From Haemonchus contortus (Eukaryota > Nematoda > Chromadorea > Rhabditida > Trichostrongylidae), in the NCBI GenBank assembly GCA_000469685.2, contig LS997564.1, forward strand, positions 2,322,940 through 2,386,939: a stretch of 64,000 bases of DNA. Direction: 5' to 3'. The notes beneath the pieces were generated by a model that saw only the letters and a list, made by a program, of their open reading frames with translations, made no database searches and was not told the DNA's origin. A program made the position numbers and the translations under genes. Shown here piece after piece: positions 16,901 to 32,925 of this stretch; within the stretch, counting starts at the first letter, position 1; each line of letters begins with the position of its first letter.

Positions 16901-17713
16901 TTCCTCTTGAGTAAACAATTGTTTTGGGCTGAAAACCTCGAAGCTACCCGGTAATCTCACTCAAAGGCCATTTAGGCAGTTGCAGTTCCGTTTTGGATTC
17001 CACTGCCGAAACTATCCTGGATGCCAGTTCCACGACTGGACCCTCATCAAATATGTCATTTCCAAGGCGTTACGTCAAGCCACTCCCTCTATGCACACCT
17101 TAGTGACGTGACTCCGTCAGTGCAATGTCCGAGGTAGCTAGAAAGCGTGGGGGCGAGCTGCTGACCTTTTCAACTGATCCTGAAGCTCTATCTAAGAAGC
17201 GATAGAGATGAAGCAAAGTCTACAAGACGACGCGAGTGTTTCCGTCGTGGGCGCTACGACGGCCATTCGTCCGACTGACCTCGCGGAATCGCGCAGCTGT
17301 TTCTCATTCTGTACATTCCCATACTGCGGAGCGATCTTAGGACATAACGACGATAAGTGGGCCGATGTATGGCTGGGTGGAGAAGGACAGAAGCCTACCA
17401 CATTCGCCATTAACTGCCACATTACTTACAAATCCGATTGATGTCTAGGGAAAGGGGTGAAATGTTCCTTCCAGCAACTTTTTTCAACATATTCAAAAAC
17501 ACAATGCAAAAGCACCGATGGAAGCAAATCGAGAGCAAAAATATCAAAAATGAAAAGAAAAAGAAAATGCTTTGCGGAAAAAAAATTGCTAAACGTACTG
17601 CATTTGAAGCAGAACTTGTGCCATTTGTAACCACCGGCGGACATCTCTTCAGCTGCATAGACGGATTTTCCGCATTTCGGACATTTCGGGTGTTCGACGG
17701 GCTTGAAAGGCAT
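13742..17713 (-). CDS. mlp-1: Muscle LIM protein (MLP/CSRP type), alternative 3' ends
   Basis: Exon 1 (17599-17713) encodes [19 protein letters not shown] and the first zinc module (CPKC...HKFCFKC). Two alternative continuations exist. Path A uses 15002-15096 ([15 protein letters not shown]... ending [13 protein letters not shown]) and 14350-14475 ([19 protein letters not shown], ending KLPFG stop), giving 111 aa. Path B uses a single exon, 13742-13923 ([20 protein letters not shown], ending RETSGQ stop), giving 98 aa. All joins are in phase (exon 1 ends on the first base of a codon, donor GTACGT). Each path completes one LIM domain with eight ligands followed by the Gly-rich segment of CSRP proteins. 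Such proteins scaffold alpha-actinin at muscle Z-lines and dense bodies. The length matches the single-LIM worm MLP-1. The 2.5-kb intron 15097-17598 contains nothing I recognise. The symbol is by resemblance only. Confidence 0.85.
14047..14105. other. Perfect hairpin between the alternative LIM exons
   Basis: GGCTGCTTTCATAGTC (14047-14062) is repeated in reverse complement at 14090-14105, with a second GCGAC/GTCGC palindrome in the loop. It lies in the intron separating the path A end from the path B exon. It could be a small fold-back repeat or an element affecting exon choice. Confidence 0.5.
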
Positions 17714-17918
17714 CTGGAACAACTGGAGGTGATCGAGGTGCAAAGGAAAGCTCAGTGTAATAAGGTGACCGAGAAAAACGAGCAGAATCGAGCAGAATTG
17801 ACGACTAAGAAGAGCGGAATCCGTTTTCTAAACAAAACCACATCGGATCAAACAAAAACTTGTTTCCAAAGCCAATGGCAATTATTGAGAGAGACCTAAA
17901 TACTGCATCTTTCAATAC

Positions 17919-17987
17919 CTGATCTTGAGGTTCCTCCAGAGGCAAGTATTGAGGAGAGCTGGTTACCTCAGTATGATCGAGTTTCAT
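17919..17987 (-). CDS. Possible upstream coding exon of the LIM gene
   Basis: A 23-codon frame from ATG at 17987 (MKLDHTEVTSSPQY...) ends at a GTATTG donor. The next exon has a CCAG acceptor directly before its own ATG (17713), so the join is in phase and would add 23 residues. The acceptor could equally be an SL trans-splice site, in which case this exon is unused. Confidence 0.35.
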
Positions 17988-19139
17988 TTGTGCGGTGGTG
18001 AGGAAAAGAAAAACGAGGAGGTGAGTAAGTAATCAATAAATCATCGGGGATTTCTTTCGTCGCCGTCAGAATCGCCGATGACTAGGCTGGGAGGCAGCGC
18101 TGAACGTGCTTCCCACAGGGTCACATGGGCTTTGCAAAAGCAGCGGGGAGCGCGTTTGGATCGAGTATACCCAGAGTTATCATTGGGAATAGAAAAATTC
18201 GAAACAAATTTGAAAATCAGGAATAACGAACTAAAAATTTTATTTGATGGTAAAATTGAAGTATTCGCGACGAAGATCACGTGAGCACGTCATTGTCAGC
18301 GACTTCACGCACACAGAATTTCCGGGACCGGTAGAGGTAGAGGATTAAGTGTGTCTGTGTGTATATGTGCGAGTGTGTGGGAGTGGAAGGCAGTGGGGAA
18401 GTGAGAGTGCGACTGTCCGGGGCGGAGTCACATCGGCAAACAACGACATCGACGATGACGATAGTTAGGTGAAAACGTAAGATTTCAGGACGATGTACTC
18501 CTTCAGACCGATTTCGTGATGTTCTATATCCACTACCACTGTAACGGAGATATTGCCATTCTACCAACTGCGGACCAACCGAATCAACGCATCACCCTAT
18601 CGCTGCAACTGCAGTGATCGAGAGGCTGTTCATTTTCTGTCAGGAAAAACTGCTCGGTTGACTAATGCACCAGCTGACGTCTGTCGCTGATGAAAACCTA
18701 AGAGGTTCCTCGGTCGTCTGACGAAATCCACAGCTTCTCCGGTGGAATACACTCATTGTCCAGTCAAATACACACACTTGGGCCAGCACACTCTACGGAT
18801 TGTACGGTATTGAACGATTTATCGCTTGAGCTAACCTTGCTGGTAAATTGAAATGTTCCCCAGTGACCGATAAATTTCTGTCCCTGTCGCCTGTCTTCTC
18901 TGGGATGGTGCGGCTAACCACTCAGCGTACAGCCAATCTCCTTGGCAAAGCTTGAAGAGGAGCTTGAAGGTCACTCGTAGGTAGGTTATGCCGAAAACAG
19001 TAATATGAATGGAGCGAGTAAGTTATCAACGGAATATAAAAAAAGCAACAATAAATTCGAGAAACTGGCGGAGACTCAATAGTCTTGGCAGTATTGCGCT
19101 CACGGAAAGCAGAACTTGTAGATTCCGTGGCTACTGGTT

Positions 19140-19340
19140 ATGAATTTTCCAGCAAGTAAGTTCATTTATCATAGTTCGTTGGGATATCTTGCAGTCGGAA
19201 ATCCTGTTGATACAACGGCTGAGGCTCTTGAGATAGACTGGTTTTCTGAGTTTGAAGAGGGCCGAGTGGACGAGCTTGAGGACGAGATTAAGTTTGTTGT
19301 TACAGCGGGGCAGATATCTGCTAGTCAGCAACAGCTGTGA
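19140..19340 (+). CDS. Small acidic ORF, unidentified
   Basis: An ATG frame of 66 codons contains a well-formed GTAAGT...TTGCAG pair (19156-19194, 39 nt, a multiple of three), so it stays open whether spliced or not (53 or 66 aa). The downstream part reads like coding sequence (DWFSEFEEGRVDELEDEIKF) and ends SQQQL stop. It matches nothing I recognise. It may be the terminal exon of a larger gene or a chance frame. Confidence 0.3.
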   Translation: MNFPASKFIYHSSLGYLAVGNPVDTTAEALEIDWFSEFEEGRVDELEDEIKFVVTAGQISASQQQL

Positions 19341-22300
19341 CGTAAATTCAGAAAACTAAGTTGTTAAAAAGCAGTAACATACGCTATGAAGCATAATAAA
19401 GAGCCATTGACCAATAGAAAACTGTTTAATTCTAACGAAGAGCATTACAATAAATATGAATAAAATCTTAACAAAGTCATGGAATTTGTAAATAAGAGAG
19501 AAGAAAATGAGGAGTTGAAGTAGAACCTAGATGATGAAGGTTGAAGGAATGGGGACTTCCTATCAGAAAACATAAACATATCGTATAGTGTACGTTTCGG
19601 AGGATCAAGCAGTCTTACCCTGCTGTGTGGGATTCCACATGTGGGTTTTCGTGGCTTGTAATTGATACCAGCACGTGCGCCGCCGTTTACTCCCGTTTCG
19701 AATGATCGGTTCCTCATTTCTAGAGAACAAATCGCTTTCTTCGTAAATCAGCTGATTCCTCAAACTGTACTGTAGATGTAGCTTGGTTTCGCTTAGTTTT
19801 TTTCCTTCTACACATTCCACTTTTACTGTTGTGGATTCACAACCATATCCATATTTGTAATAGAACTAGCCTCTACAAGAATGAGTGATAACATGCTAGT
19901 TCAACATATTAGCCATGGGCATAACTTCACATGAGTATCTCTTGAGTTGAGACCCCAGGCATGACCTGGCGGTATCGTAAGTGTGCAATCAAGTAGGTAA
20001 CTTAAGTTCTGCCGTTGGCGCGGTCCGCTCTTTCATCCCCGAGCTTGAGTACCGCCATGGGCCCCTAAGGTCCAGTGGCGATACGGTATCTGAGGACCGC
20101 CCACACATTGTGTATATAAACCCCGTGAATGTATTATTATGGTCGATCTTTGTACTAGGCGTGTTAATAAACCTTTGTTACACGTCCTTATTACAATCTT
20201 CCCTTGGTAATCCACCAAATTTACAGTGACAGCGATCAGCATCCTTTACCAGAGTCATATTACTAGCTTCAGCATTGAGTTACGAAGAGGGGCAGTGGTA
20301 TGAGGCGGAAGTATAATCCTCTGAGGGAATCCCACTCAATCCATCCAACATCCCCGGCTGTACAAGTCAGTGACATTGGCCCTAACAGTACCCACGAAAA
20401 ATAGACCTCTCATGACAACATTTCTTGATTTCGCCCTCCTGAATACCAGTTCAAGATTTTAGTTTAGAAAGGGGGAGGGGAATGAGGCTTCCCTTTCGAC
20501 TGTAGAAGCTCATTACTTTTCATGGCATTGGTGAAAGTGATAACCTATCCTTACAAAAACCAAGTGGGATTTGGTTTTCAAGATACTCTTTCATGAAGCG
20601 GAGAGTGTTGAAATATTCTATAAATGATTTTCATTGACTTTGAAGGAGGGAGGGTAAGGTGAGGAAAGTCACGTTTAGAAGACAATCAGGTCGACTGTGA
20701 ACAAACAAATTCCCACGAAATGTCAATTGATTCAAAAGCTTTTTCTGTTATATCGGAAGTCGACCGGAGAAAGTCGCGCAAGGTTACTCACAAATCGATG
20801 AAATCTGACTGGTACGGTCTTAACCAGTTGCAGAGCTCAAGGCCTGAGTAGTGCGCGATAGATGTCACTGGTCATTCCTGTTTACAGCAGTAAATTGCAG
20901 TTGTTTATTGATTTTGTTACAAAATCAAGTCAGTAATGGGTAATAACTTCGTACTCAGCAACAATGCGCTTATAAAGCACAGGCGGGTTCGAATTCCATC
21001 CCAGGCAGAGAGTTTCTCAATAACTCGATACTCTAGGGAAAACACGAATTTTAGCGATAGGCAGCAGCTTAAAAAGCGATGGGGTCTTACAAAGTTGTAA
21101 TGGAAGTTCAGATTCTCCCAATGGGTTCTGAAGAGTGTCACGTCGGCTGATTCCACTGTCAAATAGTCCAAACAAATCTTGGATATTTATAGGACTTCTA
21201 ATCGGGAAACTGGCATACAAGTCAACCGAGAAGTAGTAAATCACTTATCGACCAGGAAAACAAACTGAAGAGGGTTTGGGCGAGTAACAAGAGGTACACA
21301 TGTGGGTGGGCAGGAGTTAGGAAATGATAGACACCTACACACTTTTAAGGCATTCAGAGCTAATGATTCATTTGTAACCAGCGATGCCGCCCAAACGGGG
21401 TATGCCATGTTGATTCATCAAGAAGAATAGACCTTCGGAAAAGGTTCTGTACGGAAGTTACTGAAGGTGTTGAAGAGCATCGGCAAACGCTTTTCCTATC
21501 GAACACAAACAATGAGCGGCTCTTCTTTCTGAACACAACATTGAACTGACACTTGCACGATTCCGTTCAGACGACACGTTTGTTTGCAGGAACGATATGA
21601 TAAACAGATTTCTGCACGTGGCATTGGGGATAAAGGGGGATTCCTTTGTGTGCACAGCTGAACAATTCGGTCGTTTGCAATGATTAACATAACTTTCACA
21701 CTAATACTAACACCTCTCAGTGGAAGAAAAACTAAGACCACGGGTGGACACTCGGCCTTTCCCTTCAGAAATTCTGCTGTGGGTCCTCATTTGAACGCCT
21801 CGCTGCGGCACAACACAGCTCTGCACCTGTTTCCTCGGCCTGTCGAGTACCTTTTTTTGATATCCCTCATGTGAAACCTACTTACGATGCCTGAAAGGCT
21901 ATATGGTAGAGTAGAAAGAAGCTCTGCGTCCGTCGCACCTTATTTCACGGCAAGATCGGTAAGCATCAGTTTCCTATCCTGAGGCTTGTCGTTGCCTTGG
22001 CATACCCCACGCGTTCTCCCATTTTCAACCCAGTAAAGTCTGAAAGGTGCCGGCAATTGCAATAGCTTTGCGGGGTTTTGGCTGGAGTGATACGTTTTTA
22101 GTCTTCGTAGAGGGCGTGGTTGAAGTTTCCTGACCCTGAGACTGACCTTCTTCGATATTTATTTATGAAAAAAGACCGGTATCACCAGCGACTTCCCATC
22201 ATGGAAATAAATATTTGCAAGCCTGATAATTTGTTACATATTTGCCTACAGACAAGTACATAAGGTTGTTAACATCACTGAAAGCGAAAACGAGGGTCAG

Positions 22301-23095
22301 TGAAATAAGAACTCTACCCACCGGTCAGTACGAGTGGTAAGTAGTAACTGAAAAACAGAATATCCCTTATCACTGCGGCTGTCAACTTTTTTCCTTCAAG
22401 TCAGACTTTGATAGTGAGATCTTGAGATCTGCTGATAAAGTACCTCCACAATACCAACGTATTGGAAAATTTTCTCTTTCGGCTGGAAAGCTCTCAAGCT
22501 CCTTTTTAATCTTACCAAGCATTCAATAATAAACAAATAAACCAAGGAAGCAGTGGTTCTCCTTGTTCTTATTCCCAGCTGCTCTAGTTTAGATGATTCA
22601 TCGATTCATTTCGGTGTTACAGCAAGCAGTGATGCTCGATCTTTAGAGCACATTCCATAGGAAACGTGATATTATCCATCATTCCGTTTTTATGGAACCT
22701 GACAATCACGAAGCTAAGGTAAAAGTTATCTAAAAGTAGCCCAATTTCCGCTCTCTGGCAACTTTTTGGGTCGAGGAACTAAAGCAGTTTCCATGGAGAT
22801 ACTAAATTGAAGCTACCAAGAAAGTATTACAGTTGCCAGCGCTCTCACTGCTCTCTACGGAAAATTTCTAGAAAAATCACCATCAGGGTCCGAAGTTTTG
22901 ACAAAAAAGTCGTTCCTAACCACCCCGCACCCAAAAAGAAGTGTCTAGCAGGAGAGAAAAGGTTTGTATGGCAAAAACAAACTGCAATAGTAATCATCAA
23001 AAGGCTAAATTCCTCCCGTCTCTCTCCCATTTGTTTGAATAACTATAATTTGGAATCCGCTTTTTGTGAATTCTACGAACGCTCCAGCAATTCTT

Positions 23096-23118
23096 GGGGG
23101 GGGGGGGGGGGGGGGGGG
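23096..23118 (+). repeat. Poly-G run, 23 nt
   Basis: An uninterrupted G homopolymer of 23 bases. It is G-quadruplex-prone, and its length in an assembly is unreliable. Confidence 0.9.
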
Positions 23119-23642
23119 CACCACCCTTATAATAACTCTACCCTGTATCTAGATCTTCTCCTTGGCCATCTTTCTCGGGGGCTCCCGAGGAATGCGCAGA
23201 GCTAAGGATTCAATTCTACTCCAGAGGTTGGGGAGAAACTGGTCACATGCCACTGAAGAGGTCCTTGCCGCTTCCCAACCTGAAGAGGCGAAGAGGAAGC
23301 ATCTTGAGGTCGCTGACATTTTCCTCTCCGCATAATAAAGTCAGACAACCAACATATATTTTTGTATAGGTACTTATTGCCGTATCACTCCCGTAGGGAT
23401 TGCCTTCATATCGATTGGTGACGTCGTCGCGTCCACCCCCAGTAGATCAAATTAGTCGGTGAGTCAAAAGAGGTTCGTGAGACCGGTAACACCGCAACCT
23501 GCCTCCAAAGTAAAATGAGTAAAATTGTCTGATATACCTATAAGCTGTTTATATTTTGATATCTTTAATGATACAGTAAGATACTCGAGGAAGTTAACAT
23601 TTCGATGCTTCTCATTCACATATGAGCTAGGCCAGTATGCGG

Positions 23643-26080
23643 ATGCTGTTGGAATCACTCAAGTGGTGGGCGTCAGTTATTGGCTGGCTGGCTGCTCTTG
23701 CTTCCTGGTTCCAAATTATAATCGGTAAGTGATGGTAGACTTAACGAATCTGGAGAATAAGTGAGACTCCGCCGAGAGTTAGTCAAGCCTGTTAGATAAT
23801 GCTAACTAAGACAAATAATTTCAGTTCTGGGATTAGGACGAGAAGAAATTCTGAATCATCAATGGAAGTTCTTTGTCTTCATCTTTCTCTGGATCATCAT
23901 TACCTGCTCGTATTTCAATGCTGTGAGATTCTAATTCGTTCTGAAGTCGAACTGTGATGGGGGAATGTTATGTGAAGTATCTAGCAGAATAAGGAATCTT
24001 CCATTTATCATCCAGATTACTTGACCGCACTTGCCATTTTTTCTGTAGGCTCATTCCATGACACTCCTCTAAGGGAAGGCTTACGAGGAGACATCGAGTT
24101 CATAGTCAGTCCTGACAGTTATGGAATGGCCAATGATAAGGGTAGAATGGGAATTTTATCATTGCCCATCAAGGCGGCACTCATGACGACTGACTAGGGA
24201 TTCGGGGTAGAGGCCTACAAAAGTCTGTAGACTTTATGAACGGTGCGAGACCCTTCACAGTGGCCCATGTGCCCTACCATAGGCACTGCAAACCGCGCTG
24301 TAAGAGGAAGATCTAATCTTTCAGCTAAAACTCATAGTGATTGCCGTAAAAATACTGCTGTGGAAATACGATATGCCAGCAAAGCGAGCCGCAAAACTTC
24401 AACCTAATGTTGAGAATCAACCCAGGGCCCTCAGCACTTAGATTACTGCTTTAACGAAACTTAACGTCACTTCAGGAGACTCGGTAAAGGGGCAGGTGGT
24501 GCTCGTCAAGTACAGCGTCGGTGTCCCACGCATTCCCCAATTTTGATACTACTTGATGCCCATGGGACAACACAACTAGTACAGAGCTGATGGAAAATCT
24601 ACCGAAGTCGATGTTAACCAAAGACCTGTGCTACACTATTGCAAGTTCAGATGTTCGCTGTAGCTCAACCGGTCCCCAAAGAGTATCACGTTGATGGGAA
24701 TGACGACGGAGAAGAGAGAAATGTAGAGGTTCGGAGGAAAGCTTCGAAATTGAATGTGTTCTCAGTTGGGTGCCACACTTTCTTCCACTTGTGTTTGATT
24801 GGAGAGCCTTAGGTTTCAGGTAAATTATTGTAACTCCTGTCATGTGTTGAAGCCACTTCGGGCACATCACTGCAAAATTTGTCGTCGCTGCATTCTTCGA
24901 ATGGATCACCACTGCCCACTTCTGCAGGTGTAATGTTAACCTTGATATGAGTAACATCTTCGTTTATCCCCTTACATCTACTATCTATGGGCCGAGCTTT
25001 CGCGGAAGTCAATCCAAACATCGAAGTGGAGTCGATTTTGGGAACTTGTGTGTTGGGTGACAGGAATAAGTGGGTCTAAACGGGTGTCAGGTCGCTCTAT
25101 GGAGGGTATGTTTGATGGTGAAGTGGCTAGTAAGTTAAAGGCAGGTGTAGAGTTGTCATTTCAATCATTTGAAATACACCTGGAGTTCAGACACCCGGAA
25201 TAAAGTAGACAATTTCATCTGGATGTATTCAGGTCTGCGTCCATCATCACAACCACAAGTTCTTCCTTCTCTTCTTGTTCTGGCCATGTTGCCTTGGCAT
25301 TTTCGTCACAATAATAACCCTGCCGTACACATTTCGCACAGCCTACATCCTCTGGTGGGGAGGAACGCTTTCCTCGGAGCATCATCTCCTGAACAGTGCA
25401 ATCATGAATGCCGTGGTAAGGGCCGTTCCCTAATTACAAAAAATCTTTTCGTGTATAAACGGAATCAATTTGTAACCTATACTGTTGGCATCTGGAACCC
25501 AAACCTGGACGGTTTACCGACTGGTGAAACAAATGGCCAGAAATCGACTAAATCGACGGCGCTATCCCTGATCAGTATTGTGAGCCGGTCAGGGATAAGA
25601 CCTTCATGATCATCGCAAACCACCCAGGTCGTTCGGGGGCCGAAGACCTAGACTGACTGAGAACATTTAGCTAAAAAGTATGCAATCATATTCTCTTCGT
25701 CTTCTGGTCTTCAGGTGATCGCCGTCTCAGTGGGCTCTCTTCTGAAAACACAGCTACAAAGTCTTCTCTCAAATCGAACCACTATCGAGGATTCACAGCT
25801 CAGTTTTCTCGACGAAGACGAAATGGTCCGTTCGGTTTTCATGCAAAATCTGATATTTTCAAAATTTATCTTTCAGAATCATGAGTTCTCAATATTCGAC
25901 CTCGGATCACGAATGGCGAATTTCTGTTCAATTTTCGGCAAATTCCCTTTAACATGGCTGTTACCGATCTACACGACACCCGGTGATGGTGTCAATTACA
26001 ACTATGTGGTTCGTTGTGGTAGGGAATTTGCAGCTCCAACGCCTCCTCCACGGAAGAAACGCTTTTGGAAACTTTGCTGA
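23643..26080 (+). CDS. ZDHHC6-like palmitoyltransferase, incomplete or decaying
   Basis: Candidate exons are 23643-23724, 23825-23922, 24820-24927, 25233-25415, 25715-25825 and 25877-26080. They encode two N-terminal membrane helices ([31 protein letters not shown]), the Cys-rich core [19 protein letters not shown] then RMDHHCP, two further helices ([15 protein letters not shown]), an NRTTIED segment carrying the TTxE motif, and [15 protein letters not shown] resembling the PaCCT region. This order matches ZDHHC6-type S-acyltransferases, which act in ER membranes. Oddities: no exon was found for the DPG-type segment expected after the second helix; the usual W-x-x-N-C-V-G after DHHCP reads L-L-Q-V-C-V-H across a splice join; and the C-terminal SH3-like domain of ZDHHC6 is absent, with a stop at 26080. 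It may be a degrading or highly divergent copy, or exons may be missed. Confidence 0.7.
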
Positions 26081-26213
26081 ATCTATCAAAGTTACCCATA
26101 CGTCCAAATGCTGTTTACTTCTCGTCAGCAACATTAAATTTTTTTCTGATCTTGGTGTTCTTTCACAGCAAAAAAGACCCGATCATAAAAAGTTTTTATT
26201 CGTGACCGAACTT

Positions 26214-29406
<3,193 letters not shown>

Positions 29407-32400
29407 CTACAGATAGGATTTGGAGAAAAAATGGTATCTACGTAACTACGTAAGGAGCCAATTGCGATGAGTTAATTCAACGAAAACAAATTGAGAAATC
29501 AATGAAGAGTCTCTCCTTGCTGAAGAGTGACATATAAGATAAGAAAAAGAAGGCTATCAGTCGATCAACATTCCAGGTTTTCTTTTCTTTTTTCTTCCTC
29601 AGACGCCTGGGTGTTCCAACTGTTGACAGGGTCTTTACTTCTTGACCGTCCTTCCTAGTCCTAGGTTTAGATCACAGAGCCATGCCTAGACTTTCCAAAG
29701 TCAGCCACTCTTCCCTCTCTCATATTCGATATCGGAATTGCGTGGAACACCGATAGGGGTATAGAGGGGCATACAGACAGACCTTTTTGAAAATATCACT
29801 CAGTACAAAGATTTAGGTATTTCCACAATTTACAAGCAGTTAAGTAGTATTATTCATCAGATGCAATAAGTAAAGGCTAAAGTTTCTTGGCATTGCTCTT
29901 TCCAGTTCAAGAATGCGCCATTCTATTTCATTTCAGAACGTGACTGTGATTGATGCGTATCTGTCAGATATAACCACGTGCATCTCGGACTTGACCCTCA
30001 GTCATAAGTATAAATGGGTCCACTTGGTGCTCTGCTACCCTGCCGGGTGTGGTGTGTCAGGAACGAAGTGGTCGCGTCGCGGTGAGAGGGGCGTCGCGCG
30101 CGAAGGAATGTAGCAGGATGCAGCAGTAGGTAAGAAATACAAGAACAAAAGTACCAATAGTAGAATTAAGCATAAAATAATGATCGCATATCGATTGAGC
30201 TGTATGAAGAACGCTAGAGCTGTAATAATGGCGAATGAGTGGTCCGCGACAGCCGCGTGCGGCGAATCGATTACCCAAAATCGTTCCTAACGCCCGTCTC
30301 CCCTACCCTGCCTAATCTACGGTATTAGTTGGAATGAAGCGATGGCACACTGATAAATCAACAGATGGAATTTCGAAAGAGTAGCTCACATAGTGCCCAA
30401 CCGCCCTGTTTTCTTTGGTAGTTTACCTGAGGTTGTCATTATGACGAGAATTAAAGACCTATTGGTCATAGAAATCAACTTTGTAGAATGCCTTTATTAT
30501 ATCATCAACAAGTATAAAAAAGGTCTAACACCGTTCCGATTGTAATGTTTGGTCCCCGATCAACCTAAACGAACGACTCCTTGCGAATCATAACACAGTG
30601 TCGGAGCTGTTCAAATCGAGCCGAGACTTCAATTTCACTTCAAAGGACATGAAATACTTCCCGCAACCACATGGATGTCTCTTTCACCTCAAAAATAACA
30701 TCACAGAGAAAATGCAAAAATCAGAACAAAATGAGAAGTTATTAAGTAGGTGAAGCGCCACAGATGCATAAGTTCTTTCCCCCAACTTTTTTGTAAATAT
30801 CTCAATAGCGAACCAGCCTCAGGATTAGAGATATGCACCATCACCATCCACTGCTCGACTCCAACGCTCAGGCAGCTTACCGATTCCGTCCTACCAGAGG
30901 GACGGGGCTGGGAATTGAAGAAGTGTCGGGTGCATCTCTGACCCTTATCCTCTGTGTCGAAATTTTCGAACGGCACTGTGACCTGCATATGCGGGTGGGC
31001 GAGTGATAGCCAGTGTGATGGAAGAGTATCATGCCCACTTACGCATACGTGATGGCGAACTACCAACGTCCAGGCAAACGAAATACAGAAGGATCAAAAC
31101 GATGAAAAAAACTTATGGATCAACCTACTACTAAAGTGTAGTAGAAATTACAAAAAAGTACTGCATAAACAGAGCTAGGGTACGTCAGTATGTAGTGGTG
31201 GTGCTAGCCTTATCAGAAATGGGGTGAGCAAAGGTTTTTGCAATATTCAGAGTGAGGACAGCCAGCAACGGAATGCATTTGACAGAGTGCTACTACGTCG
31301 CTCTCAGCTGATAATAACCTGTACTGACTCAGCCCATTGCCCTGCTGACTTCCGCCGGTTGGGTTTATCTTTCAGCGACTAGAACAACAAAGTTGTCTGC
31401 TGCTTCAGAGCAAACATCTAGTGAATCGACTCTGTGTACATCGGTAACCTCTGAAGATAATGGCGGGGGAAAGCAATAGGGAAAAGGGTGAAGGGGGGGG
31501 AGAGGGGTTTTGTTTTCTGACCAATTACGATTCGAATAGAAAACAACCAATAGCACCAAGTGGTGCTCCATTCCTTGTCTTTATCGATGGGCGGGGTTAG
31601 TGAGGCAAGGGGTGGAGGGGGTGACGTACAATTGAGCCCTGCTTTTGGCCCATCTCTCATAGAACGTCAGAATTCAACCTTTCAAAACTATTAAAGTAAA
31701 TAAGCACCAAAAATCGATAAAAAGCAAGAAGTAGAAATAGAAATGGGATTAAATGAAGATGACCATGAGTGGGCTGTGGAAAAATGAGAAATCCACCCTA
31801 TCCCCCAATTGCGAACGTAGCAATTGGGTTCTCTTAATTAAATGAAGTTCCCATAAGATAGGCAAGCCTTCCGCATACCCCGAAATAATGAGGTTGGATC
31901 GGCGTTCAAAAAAGGGAAACGGGACAGGAGGTGGCTGTAGGAAGACGGATCGTTTTTTCATTGTTTCTCAACATGGGACCTTCTCACATCTTCGTGATTT
32001 TCATAGGTCCATGGAGCGGCGTCAGCGGGCTTTGAGAGGCAACCCTTGCGCAGATGACTTCTGATCCCAGCTCCTATCCCATCCATGGAAGTTTGGTTGG
32101 CTACAGCATATATCAATCCGGGACACGAACCCGTGACCCTACGTGCGTGATAGTGGGCCACTTGCCCCTACACCGTCAAGTGAACTTTTATATAAAAAGG
32201 ACATATGAAAACACCAGCTTGTCCATAATTATAATCAGTTCTTGATAAGTGACCGATGTACAAGTCAGTGCTCTTATCCTCCCGGACGAGCCCAGTACTC
32301 ACTAATCACACCAGAGGAGTGGAGTCTTGATCGTCCTAGGCAGATATCAATCTGTGATCTGGTCCTCGTTCCCCACTCCATATTCAGCTGGTGAATCAGT

Positions 32401-32925
32401 TGATTTATCTCAGGGGATTCCTGGATTATTTTCGTTAAAGAGAGTTTTTGGATTTCAAAAACCGCCGATCACACTAATGAACAGCCCTAAAGCGGCCGTT
32501 ATTGGCCGTACAAGGACAATCATCGATAGAAGAATGGCAGCAAAAAAGACCGTTCTTTTTGAGATGCCTTTTTGACATTTTGCACTTTGCAAAGAGACAT
32601 AAAAGAGATTGTGCGTAATGACGGGGCCGCCACGACAAGTACAGAGATATGGCACAGTTCTAGCCCAAGTTCACGTTTGCTATGACTTTTTGGAAACTCT
32701 CACTGAACAAAATTACTAGTTAGTAAAATGCTCGGTATTGATTCATAGGGCCGTGATGCGCTATGAATTTGACCTCAGCTCACCGCTGGTCGCTTGATGA
32801 TCGCTTTTCTTTCTATGGGCTAATCTGGAGATATATACTGAGTTGTCCCAAAGGCCCCCGGGGCTGAAGTCTAAGGGTGAGAAGAAGGGTAACAGGTCTC
32901 AAGCTAATGTAGTTTTATTACGTAC
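29407..32925. other. Upstream of sma-3, no clear gene
   Basis: The sma-3 promoter must lie in the left part. A 121-codon minus frame at 30701-31066 has no recognisable features and the surrounding DNA looks repeat-derived. G-rich stretches occur around 31480-31640 and a tRNA-like sequence at 32114. Confidence 0.4.
32114..32180 (-). pseudogene. tRNA-like (Pol III box) sequence
   Basis: The minus strand shows an A-box-like GGTGTAGGGGCAAGTGG and a strong B-box context ACGGGTTCGTGTCCC forming a T-arm (CGGG/CCCG). The acceptor stem does not close and the anticodon arm is irregular. It is a tRNA-derived SINE head or tRNA pseudogene rather than a working tRNA. Confidence 0.5.

Larger units (their letters stand above)
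17990..23642. other. Gene-poor stretch
   Basis: About 5.6 kb without a recognisable gene. It contains the small acidic ORF at 19140-19340, a B-box-like sequence GGTTCGAATTC near 20984 (a possible tRNA-derived relic with no clear A-box) and a poly-G run at 23096. A short repeat-like fold occurs near 24125, just outside this stretch. Confidence 0.4.

Noticed and set aside
17438..17899. 153-codon plus-strand ORF
   Set aside because: It lies antisense over the LIM first exon and A-rich flanks; it is Lys-rich by composition and matches no protein.
22807..23205. 132-codon ORF containing a glycine run
   Set aside because: The Gly run is the poly-G tract; the rest has no coding character or splice context.
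24060..24200. Plus-strand frame ([14 protein letters not shown]...) after the second DHHC helix exon
   Set aside because: It does not resemble the expected DPG segment and includes a short inverted repeat (CCAATGATAA/TTATCATTG), so it is more likely repeat DNA.
30701..31066. 121-codon minus-strand ORF
   Set aside because: No recognisable motif or convincing splice sites; the surrounding sequence looks like dispersed repeat.
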